From NCBI GenBank assembly GCA_031213475.1, contig JARUPZ010000016.1, positions 2,289,140 to 2,353,139 of the forward strand: a stretch of DNA of 64,000 nt, given 5' to 3'. Within the stretch, counting starts at the first letter, position 1, and each line of letters begins with the position of its first letter. Source of the stretch: Nereocystis luetkeana. Its lineage: Eukaryota > Sar > Phaeophyceae > Laminariales > Laminariaceae. The notes below the pieces were generated by a model, which had not been told where the DNA came from, did no database searches, and saw only the letters and a list, made by a program, of their open reading frames with translations. Below are positions 12,328-64,000 of the stretch, piece by piece. A program made the position numbers and the translations under genes.

Positions 12328-12840
12328 AAGATAAATAAGGCAGAAAGGCAGGAGGGGGTCAAAACTTCGTTCAGTATCATCTATCTACTAAAAAAACGTA
12401 ATACTCGTACTCGTAGGTCAAGTATACTCGTACTGCGAACTTTTTGTGACTTTTTGCGATTGCGAACGACTTGCCTGCGTGGAGATGGAGTCCACGTTTT
12501 GCGAAAACTCGACTTCGTTGTCGATCCGCAGCGTCCCGGCCGGGCCGACGGTGAAGCGAATGTTGTTGAAAAAGAGGTTGACCAAAGCGGAAGGGTGCAG
12601 TACCTTGAGCTTGTTGCTGTCGACCGCTATGGTCGTCCAGCCATCGCAGGAGATCGCGGTGCTGGTGAGCTCGGCTACAACGTCGCCGGTCGCGGTCGCT
12701 GCGGCTGCCTCCTGGAGCTCCTCGCAGGAGCCGACGGACATGGTGGTACTGCTGGCGTCTGCTACCGGTAGGCCATTGTTGTTGGAGAGGAGGAGCGAAA
12801 GCAGCGACAAGGCTGAGGCGGCAGAGGGAGCAGACTTCAT
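1584..12840 (-). CDS. Secreted Pmp-like right-handed beta-helix protein (3' end unresolved)
   Basis: Six exons in coding order: 12840-12475, 11889-11740, 9479-9324, 4840-4748, 3096-3013, 1666-1584, about 310 codons. The start exon has a hydrophobic leader (LSLLSLLL) typical of a signal peptide. Later exons each carry GGAI-N-type repeats: SGGAIYNE, GDGGAIHNGQGG, GEGGAIFNLG, IGGAIYNEG, EGGALFYGG, spaced by F..N units. This is the polymorphic-outer-membrane-protein/pectin-lyase-like parallel beta-helix seen in many stramenopile cell-surface proteins. All joins down to the last exon are phase 0. The last exon ends either at a phase-2 GTAAG donor, with further exons not recognised or outside the window, or at the TAA overlapping that donor. 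Ligand and function are unknown; extracellular matrix or surface adhesion is an inference. Confidence 0.85.
2000..2120. repeat. Degenerate 17-bp tandem array
   Basis: Units of GCCTAATAAGGCGCAT and GCCTAATGAGGTGCAC, each a small palindrome around GCC..GGC. Confidence 0.8.
2396..2500. mobile_element. piggyBac-like hairpin MITE, diverged copy
   Basis: ACCCTTCTTCCGGACTGCGG at the left and AACTGCAGTCCTTTAAAAAG at the right match the 9.8-kb element, with more mismatches and no TTAA pair. Confidence 0.55.
3013..3096 (-). CDS. Pmp-like gene exon 5
   Basis: 28 codons: IGGAIYNEGDIAFNED and ASFLGNSGVE, joining exon 4 as KDNVAA-IGGAIYN, the canonical Pmp repeat spacing. Donor GAG|GTGCGA. Confidence 0.85.
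3285..3560. repeat. Degenerate tandem array with CCGGCATTATAGAGGGACC blocks
   Basis: CTATAGAGGGACC and TATAGTGCCGGTT recur in both orientations, together with TACCAGGT. Between exons 4 and 5 of the Pmp-like gene; a related block lies at 2930-2990. Confidence 0.65.
3838..3935 (-). repeat. Family P repeat, tail fragment
   Basis: GTACTCATTATCATGCATGG and ATGCCGGGACGGAGCACGTC only. Other tail fragments are at about 54740-54800 (minus) and 55340-55440 (plus). Confidence 0.75.
4480..4700. repeat. AAGCA/AATCA pentanucleotide-type low complexity
   Basis: Runs of AAAGCAAAGC pass into AATCAAATCG. Between exons 4 and 5 of the Pmp-like gene; no gene of its own. Confidence 0.85.
4748..4840 (-). CDS. Pmp-like gene exon 4
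   Basis: 31 codons: DDGVGEGGAIFNLG and EASEFKDNVAA. Acceptor CTTCCAG, donor GCG|GTGAGG. A SINE copy lies about 45 bp upstream in the preceding intron. Confidence 0.88.
4885..5105 (+). mobile_element. SINE, 5'-truncated copy
   Basis: Shares the body of the 14-kb SINE (CGACGAGG, GAGAAGAGCCTGCTATGTG, GGATCTGAGTTACGA) and ends in an A-rich tail. The tRNA head is absent. It lies in the Pmp-like gene's intron 3, opposite in strand and about 45 bp from exon 4. Confidence 0.8.
5297..5401. mobile_element. TA-flanked ~105-bp inverted-repeat element (family A), copy 1
   Basis: Family A: ends TTACGGGGGACCATAGT and the complement ACTATGGTCCCCCGTAA, usually between TA dinucleotides. The asymmetric core has CCAAATATTGTTAGTAAAA and ATAGGTTTTTATGTATACC. 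This copy is in reverse core orientation. Confidence 0.8.
5449..5554. mobile_element. Family A inverted-repeat element, copy 2
   Basis: TTACGGGGGACCATAGTAAA to ACTATGGTCCCCCAGTAA, forward core orientation, only about 50 bp from copy 1, so the two face each other. Confidence 0.8.
5880..6060. repeat. GTG/GTT low-complexity region
   Basis: Trinucleotide GTG and GTT runs, including (GTT)n and (GGT)n at 6015-6058; His/Thr-rich frames on the other strand are repeat artefacts. Confidence 0.9.
6339..6545 (+). repeat. GATC-rich dispersed repeat (family G), copy 1
   Basis: Shared blocks: GATCTAGCTCATGT, CCGGGTGGGAGC, ACATGTTTTTTACCGTGGGT, GGATCTGTGTTATTC, GCGGCAGGTTAGGATCTACT, ending in AGATCGTGATCTGTCT. 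Confidence 0.75.
6746..6827. mobile_element. Family D hairpin MITE copy with long near-perfect arms
   Basis: CACTCTGGCCCCAAATATAA pairs with ATATTTAGGGGCAGAGTGGT; about 30 bp of each arm match. Confidence 0.7.
6920..7023. mobile_element. Family A inverted-repeat element, copy 3
   Basis: TTACGGGGGGCCATAGTTAA to AACTATGGCCCCCCGTAA; both ends carry the same GGCC variant, so the arms have co-varied or the copy was moved as a unit. Confidence 0.8.
7190..7770. repeat. Tandem array, ~85-bp unit, about seven copies
   Basis: Units carry CATTGCTATTTTACGGAAGG, CATGCCTCATCATGAGAGGG and ACTATAGTGTAACACCTGGC. A stray half unit is at 8465-8500. In the 4.5-kb intron 3 of the Pmp-like gene. Confidence 0.85.
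7849..7953. mobile_element. Family A inverted-repeat element, copy 4
   Basis: CTACGAGGGGCCATAGTTAA to AACTATGGCCCCCCGTAA, reverse core orientation, at the right edge of the 7.2-7.75 kb tandem array. Confidence 0.8.
8872..8975. mobile_element. Family A inverted-repeat element, copy 5
   Basis: TTACGGGGGGGCATAGTTAA to AACTATGGTCCCCCGTAA, forward core orientation. Confidence 0.8.
9324..9479 (-). CDS. Pmp-like gene exon 3
   Basis: 52 codons: GYVRFDQHVVISG, then GDGGAIHNGQGGKIAFRNG, ending TAC|GTGAGT. Reads smoothly from exon 2 (GGAIYNE-GYVRF). Confidence 0.88.
9827..9925. mobile_element. TTAA-flanked hairpin MITE, piggyBac-like (best copy)
   Basis: Starts CCCTT and ends AAGGGG between two TTAA sites. 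The arms hold CAGTCCCGTTTTGGGGACAA and its near-perfect complement. Termini of CCC with TTAA target duplication are the piggyBac hallmark; no transposase is present. Confidence 0.7.
10559..11359. mobile_element. 801-bp PIF/Harbinger-like non-autonomous element
   Basis: Imperfect terminal inverted repeats: GGGCCTAACTTAACGAGAAA on the left and the complement of GGGCCCGTCTGAACGAGAAA on the right. Both ends are flanked by TTA, the 3-bp target duplication typical of PIF/Harbinger. No transposase domain is recognised in the interior open frames. Confidence 0.7.
11443..11632. repeat. Degenerate tandem array, ~50-bp unit, four copies
   Basis: Recurring GTCGATTGGTTGACCT/TTAACCT and a CCAGTAC..ATTGGGTA-like half. 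Between exons 2 and 3 of the Pmp-like gene. Confidence 0.65.
11740..11889 (-). CDS. Pmp-like gene exon 2
   Basis: 50 codons: EVNGGVLNVESGGYARF ... WSGGAIYNE, ending at GAG|GTACGT. Two beta-helix turns. A second possible acceptor at 11922 would add about 11 residues but breaks the phase-0 pattern. Confidence 0.85.
12475..12840 (-). CDS. Pmp-like gene exon 1 (signal peptide and first strand turns)
   Basis: 122 codons from ATG at 12840. Residues 1 to about 28 look like a signal peptide. A Cys pair (SC near 39 and 65) and FTVGPAGTLRID / EFSQNVDS resemble the N-terminal cap of the beta-helix. The exon ends CAG before GCAAGTC, a perfect GC-type donor. No suitable GT donor preserves the frame. Confidence 0.85.
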
Positions 12841-13210
12841 CGGCGCCTTGAAGAGATAGATGTGGAGAGAAGATGTTTTGTAGTGGAGAGAGGAGACGAG
12901 GGGATATTATCAAGCCGCCAGTATAGTATTAATAGTAGTAGCAATAGTACTCGTAAATCAACCGGTGTCGTCACCGACAGACAGACGATTGAAAAAATAA
13001 ATGATGTGCTGTTCACAATGATGTTGTCGCTGTTGTCCAGGTTGTCCTCCTTCCTCCTGCGGTAGGTGTGCGAACGGTATAGACTCTGTAGGCTGCTGCT
13101 GCTGCTTGCTGCGTATCACACGTATACACGGAAGGGAAAGTAAATTACGGCACGTGTACGTACCACTGACGACTACCACATGGATTCTGGACGGGGGGAG
13201 TCGTGAGAGA

Positions 13211-13221
13211 ACAGCAGCAGC

Positions 13222-13268
<47 letters not shown>
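13211..13268. repeat. (CAG)n microsatellite
   Basis: About 19 CAG units some 370 bp upstream of the Pmp-like start codon. Shorter AGC runs occur at 21420, 29330-29395, 31880 and 38993-39062. Confidence 0.97.
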
Positions 13269-13269
<1 letters not shown>

Positions 13270-14134
13270 GGGTATCTTGTCTCTTTAGATGGTCCGGGGT
13301 ATCCGGTATTCTCTGGTTCATATTTTCAGACCCCAAATGAAGGCAGGACTCAGGCTGATTCCAGACGTCACCAGACCCCAAAATTCGGAGTTGGGGAGGA
13401 TCTTCTCACAATGAGAATTTTCAGAGTTCGTTCCCACCTCTCAAAAATCCAGAAAAGCGGGATGACGCATGCTGCGGTATCTGCCTATTTCCCAGCTCGC
13501 GGGTCTGTGTCCTGTCTGATCCTCCTGTGGCCTGTGTCCTGTGACTGTGGGCTGTGATGTACGACCAAACATCGACAGGTAGGGTGCATGGCGTGTGGGT
13601 ATACATTGTGTGGGTACACACACAGGCGGGCGCATACATACGAGTACACACATACATGATGAATGTATGATACCGTGCCAAACTACTGCAGTAGTAATAA
13701 TATTATTATTTTAGTAGTAAATGTTTAATACTCCGGAGTAGTATTTTTTTTAATGTTTGTACGTTCTCTCGTGATACTTGTTCGATGGGGGGGAAGGGCG
13801 GACACCTACCTGTGCGAGACCAACTTTCTTCCCCCTAGCTACGTATTAAAAGTACGTGTATTAATTGTATGTGTAGAGTCTGCACAGCAGCAGCAGCAGT
13901 GTATGTGTTTTCGTTCTTTCTACTGAGCTATTACAGGTGTAAAATACCCGATCGATTTCCCAGCCAAGGGTGGTAATTAATGCTTGTAGCACTCTCCCCC
14001 CTCTGAACGGAGGGGGGTTTGGGGCGTCGGTACGTCGGTACCGAATACGGTTTCTGTGGCGACTTGTACAGCGTACCGCATGTATCTCAAACGTACGCGC
14101 GCGGACCTCCTTTTTTCATGTTTTGTCTGTGAGG

Positions 14135-14479
14135 TTTTTTTTTTTTTTTTTTTTTTTCTCATCCCATTCATTATCTTCGCACATCTTCTTCTCTCTCTCC
14201 TTCCAACTCGTAACTCAGATCCGGGGCCACATAGCAGGCTCTTCTCCCCCCTTCCCGCTACGGTACGTGCCTTCATTTTTATCGCGAGAAGATTTCAGCC
14301 TTTTCTTCCCTCGTCGACTCGCATCGAATTGTGCCTACCTATGCTGCAAGGCGCTCTCAACAATTGAATCCCCCTTTTTTTTTTTGCAAATAAAGTCAAA
14401 GTCCGACCCTCCTGGGGCTCGAACCCAGGACTCAAACAAGTAGAATTCGAGGTTAACCACTTGAACCACCGGGGCGACC
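14135..14479 (-). mobile_element. tRNA-derived SINE, full-length copy
   Basis: Read on the minus strand, the head has an A-box-like TGGTTCAAGTGG and a perfect T-arm, CTGGG-TTCGAGC-CCCAG, containing the B-box. Then come an A-rich joint, a ~200-bp unique body (GAGAAGAGCCTGCTATGTG, GGATCTGAGTTACGA) and a terminal poly-A of over 20. The acceptor stem does not pair, so it is not a working tRNA gene. Confidence 0.8.
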
Positions 14480-14614
14480 GTAGATGTGCTTCACTCATTA
14501 TGGTGTGCTCTTTGCTTGTTTTATTTTTTACCGAGGTATTTCTTCCACCCCACAATTATTGGAGCCTGTCCTGCGACGACGGACTGCATTGGATTTACAG
14601 CAGTAGTAGTAGTA

Positions 14615-14731
14615 TTACGGGGGACCATAGTTAATAGGACCAAATATTGTTAGTAAACATGGTTAAATATATACCTAGGTAGGTTTTTATGCACACCATA
14701 GATAGGTCCTAGTAACTATGGTCCCCCGTAA
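14615..14731. mobile_element. Family A inverted-repeat element, copy 6
   Basis: TTACGGGGGACCATAGTTAA to AACTATGGTCCCCCGTAA, with a small internal expansion (CCTAGGTAGG). Confidence 0.8.
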
Positions 14732-15599
14732 TATAGTATTGTGTGTTGTAGCGTTCGTCGTTGAGCACGATGCCTTTTATTTTGAAGCGCCCCCCAAAGA
14801 GTGAAGCTTCACGTTTTTCTTGACAATACCCTTGGTAGATACACATGCCAGTACTGCTGTTGTTGTATACGCGAGTACGTAGCTTATTATTCTTGCTGGT
14901 GAGCTATATACGACGTGCGTATATATCGAGCGACAAATAATCGCAGAAAACACAAGGTTTCCCTTCGGGGTTGATTGTAGTTGACTTCAAATCCCGGAGG
15001 TATCGCAAGCTGAAAAGGGAGAAAACACACCGCGGCAGGCGTTCGTTCCTCGTCGAACCAACGTACTCGTGTCAACGTACTGTAGCCACCGGGCAAAGGA
15101 AGGAAAAGAACGCACAAAAAAATCTCGAAGGCTAGAGAAAAGGTAAGTAACCAGCAAGTAACCAGTCAAGTAACACCGGCCAGCCCAAATGAGTTAAACT
15201 GTATATAGTTAACGTTCATTACAGTAGATAAATTCTACCTGGTAGTTTGGACGTGCGAATATGATACATCAACTGGTTATTATGTATTATCTCTACTATT
15301 AGTACCAGGTATTGAGCAGACGGAGTTATCATCGCATGGAAGTGCTGCTATGCACCAGCCATAAACACGGACGGGTTTCGCTGCTGTGGGAGCGAGTAGC
15401 AAGATGTGAGAAGAGCAGAGATAGCAGTGCAGGCGGACCGCCAGGAGAGTAGAGGGACCTGGGGGCTGCCCAAATTATTGGACGCGATTCTCCGCTGCTT
15501 TCCCTATTTGGGGCCCCCATTTTCGAACCTTTTTCCAGATTTTCCTCTTTTCTTTTCTGAGAAAAACAGGAATATTTCCAAAATATGGAAATTTAACAG

Positions 15600-15845
15600 A
15601 GATTATTATCGGAGAGCTTTTCCCCAGCAATTTCCGTGTTTTTTTCGCACAATTTTCAATCTTCCTGATTTCCTGATTTTTTTTTTCTAAATACGTACCG
15701 GTAAAATTTAACAAACATATTTTTTTTTGCTTCTGAAGAATTTCACGTATAGTGACAGAACGCCTCCGTATCTTGATACATACCTCCAATTATTTCCAAA
15801 CTTCGGAAAATCTGGAAAAAAAACTCCCCGATAAGAATGGGCCTT
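15600..15845. repeat. Inverted pair member 1 (family C)
   Basis: Shares the core GTATCAAGATACGGAGGCGTTCTGTCAC (given as its complement here, around 15750-15785), and its ends resemble ATTCTTATCGGGGAG. An inverted copy lies at about 19000-19262. Probably another MITE family. Confidence 0.55.
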
Positions 15846-16371
15846 TTTTCACAGAAGGCAAAATATCAAGAACGCTTTAAGCATTCCAGTACAGTATTTG
15901 GAAAAAAAAGAAAAATCTGGAAATATTAAAAATTGCGCGAAAAAAAATGTATGAAAAAATTAGAAGTTCAGGACAAAAAGTCCTTTTCGATAATAATGCC
16001 CTAGAATGCTTCGTTCACATTGGGGACTTCTTAACATCAGGGACGTGATGTTTTAGCAGCAGTCAGAACTCCATCGGCGGTCGACCAGGAAACATATACC
16101 TGGTACTTGGGTATGTGTACGAGTATGCTGCAGGTGGGATCCATGTACATGTGCTCGTACGGTTTCTGAAGCCCCCAACGCTTTGCCCTGCGCGGCAAGA
16201 TCTATCTGTATTATACTCGTAGTGGAAGAGCCCCGCACAAGACGGTAATGTTAAATGGAGGACGGGGGAAGGGGAAGTAAACGCCAGGACCACACGTCTA
16301 GACACCTCAAGGCGTATCGCAGAAACGGTAGCAGCGGGTATATAAAGGTCCGGATACAATTCTCTACTCAC

Positions 16372-17025
16372 AGAAAATGCATCCGCGACCGAGATGTCGA
16401 ATGGTTGCATCGGTACTTCCATCATGGACATAAGAGGCCAGAGGACACCGTCCCGCGGAGCGGGGGAGGCTATCGATGCGCACAAGACAAAAAAGCCACT
16501 GAATTGCTCCGCGCTGTCCTCCTGTGTTTCGGAAGCGACCAGCCACAGGGTATAGAAAACAACGTTAACTGCACAGAAACGAGGGACACCCAAATCCCGC
16601 CACTTTCACCTTCACATGAGTGCGGTATGCATGCCCCGCTAAGTTGATGCCACACCAGCAAGCAAACCCACCCTGCCCGCGCTTAGCCGTGGCCCACACT
16701 CCCTCTACATTAAATGAAACCTCCACACGAATCAAGTTTCGGACAAAGAAACAAAACTCAGACATCATACGAGTAGTCTGCACGAATTTTTTCAGAGGGT
16801 GGAGGAGTCGGTCTCTCTCTCTCGCCCGAGCACACGGCAAGTAACTGCGGTCGGTCACGCCCGTATCGAGACACTCGACTAAGGGAGGCAAAGAACCCTA
16901 TTGCCCTTACCCACAACCACCATGAGCGCTAACCCTTCCGTCAAGTCCCGATCACGCCATCTTGCCGAGAGTGGTACTTGACGAAAAGGAATGCCCACCA
17001 ATGGCCGACGGGATAGCCAAGACAT
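16372..17025 (-). CDS. Unrecognised two-exon coding stretch, possibly membrane-associated
   Basis: An ATG at 17025-17023 (MSWLSRRPLVG) opens 38 codons plus one base, ending at 16911 before GTAAGG. A second exon at 16568-16372 starts two bases into a codon and joins in frame to give MVVVVNVVFYTLWLVASE, a candidate membrane span. It then reads GFFVLCASIASPAPRDGVLW and MEVPMQPFDISVADAFS before a strong GTGAGT donor. Matching phase and strong splice signals support it; no family is recognised. It starts about 100 bp past the ATE1 stop on the same strand, so it could instead be chance reading frames in the ATE1 3' UTR. No downstream exon was found. Confidence 0.4.
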
Positions 17026-17123
17026 ATGCGAAGGAAATACAAGCACAAGTACTACCCACCGACCCGCGCCATCCCCAAACCTACACCCTGCCACCGAACA
17101 GCGAGCTGGAGACCTCGGTTAGG

Positions 17124-37144
<20,021 letters not shown>

Positions 37145-37524
37145 ACCCACGCACTCCAGAATTTACACGCCGAGATCACCGGGGCGCGTTGGCTATCTCT
37201 GGCGCTGCCCTGACTTCTGGACACAGCAAACACGCACAACAAGCAAGCAACGCTACGTACAGAATTTTTCCTGGCAATCTGCTGAAAACATGCTGGCGGT
37301 AAAACTGGAAACCCTTACAGTTTCATGTTCCGTTTCGACAATTCAATTATTTTTTTACGACTTCTTAATTCTTGACGGTCGACAACTCGACTCCACGAGG
37401 TGCACGACACGACACATGCACGATAATTTTACGCGGTGCAATTGCCACCATCTTCGGCGTTGAACCATTATCTTATCGCGGAAGTAAACGTGCGCATGCC
37501 CTACCCCCGTGACAGACGAAGACC
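37145..37524. promoter_or_regulatory. Shared divergent promoter region of ATE1 and the armadillo gene
   Basis: About 380 bp separate the ATE1 ATG (minus strand) from the armadillo-gene ATG (plus strand). With both 5' UTRs inside it, there is little room for two independent promoters. No unambiguous TATA box was picked out. Promoter function is inferred from gene arrangement only. Confidence 0.6.
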
Positions 37525-63331
<25,807 letters not shown>

Positions 63332-64000
63332 GTGCGGGCGCGGTTTCAGACTCGTTGTGTACCCAAAGCTCTCAGATTTTGTGGACCGCTCCGGCACCGA
63401 CACGTCTCGTACGGAGCACGCGTTTGGTTGTTGCCATAGGATACGTATCACACCAAGATAGCAAAAGATGAGTTTTAAGAAGAAAGTCAAATTCCAATCA
63501 CAGCTGAGGTTGTATTAAACATTCAAAACAATGTTTTGTCGCGCAATAAAAACACTGCGCGTGCATATAGTTCACCCTAAAACATGACTTCGAAGACGTT
63601 TATTCGCGCTAGGGCTAAAAAAGATATACTACTGCAATAAAATATCACACGTCTCGATTATAGTCTGTTGGTGGATGGACGGGGGGGGGGGGTATGAGTC
63701 CAGGTGCCTTAAGTTTGGTGGGATGCACCGGATAAAGTCTTGGAATGGGGATGGGCGGAGTGCTACGTACGAAGTTCTTCTTCCAACGTTTGAAACACGT
63801 TGATGTGCGGACATTCTCGCGAAGATTTATTTTTGACAATTCCAGGCGTGCTACCATGAAAAAAGAACAGAGGTCGGAGCACAGATGTTTTTGCCAAGAC
63901 ATTTCTGCGTGACGGGGACTCCTTAAGGGCGCCGAGGCACCAGCCAGTAAGGTATAAATGCCGTAAGGCATGCCTCCTTATCGTTGGGATACAGTGAGCG

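Larger units (their letters stand above)
12900..16370. other. Intergenic region between the Pmp-like gene and the 16-kb coding stretch
   Basis: Holds the (CAG)n tract, a SINE, a family A element and a family C element. Otherwise no coding exon was recognised. Confidence 0.6.

Noticed and set aside
14400-14480. Functional tRNA gene on the minus strand
   Set aside because: The T-arm is perfect but the acceptor stem does not pair and a SINE body and poly-A follow.

Overview
This is a eukaryotic nuclear window. It shows intron-rich genes with short exons and long introns, canonical GT-AG splice borders, dense microsatellites, and many small dispersed repeats. The gene content points to a stramenopile, and most likely a brown alga (Ectocarpus-like): a large ATE1 arginyltransferase, a secreted right-handed beta-helix protein of the 'polymorphic outer membrane protein (Pmp)-like' type, and a long armadillo-repeat protein. 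The lineage is an inference from gene style. No organism-specific sequence was compared.

Layout. (1) About 1.6-12.8 kb, minus strand: a secreted Pmp-like beta-helix gene. Six exons could be rebuilt by hand and nearly all junctions are phase 0. Its 3' end is not resolved. (2) 16.4-17.0 kb, minus strand: two spliceable exons of an unrecognised, possibly membrane-associated protein. (3) 17.1-37.1 kb, minus strand: a complete ATE1 gene with ten exons and about 969 codons, unusually large because of Gly/Ser/Pro-rich inserts. (4) 37.5 kb to beyond the right edge, plus strand: an armadillo-repeat gene with at least 22 exons and at least 882 codons, open at the 3' end. ATE1 and the armadillo gene are divergent, with start codons about 380 bp apart, so they probably share a promoter region.

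The introns and intergenic DNA are filled with repeats. These include a TA-flanked ~105-bp inverted-repeat family (nine copies); a TTAA-flanked ~100-bp hairpin family resembling piggyBac MITEs (five copies); a CCACTCTGG-ended hairpin family; a TTA-flanked 801-bp Harbinger-like element; a tRNA-headed SINE (two copies); a ~545-bp family ending in poly-C; a GATC-rich family; and a 5'-truncated LINE inside ATE1 intron 2. There are also many tandem arrays and simple repeats, several forming the polypyrimidine tract of a splice acceptor.

Each exon model was checked for reading-frame length and phase at both junctions. No RNA evidence was available. No CRISPR array, rRNA, intact tRNA or prokaryotic feature was seen. 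I found no multi-gene system. The points most worth checking are a perfect 31-bp hairpin, one apparently missing splice donor, a GC-AG intron, and over-represented short motifs.
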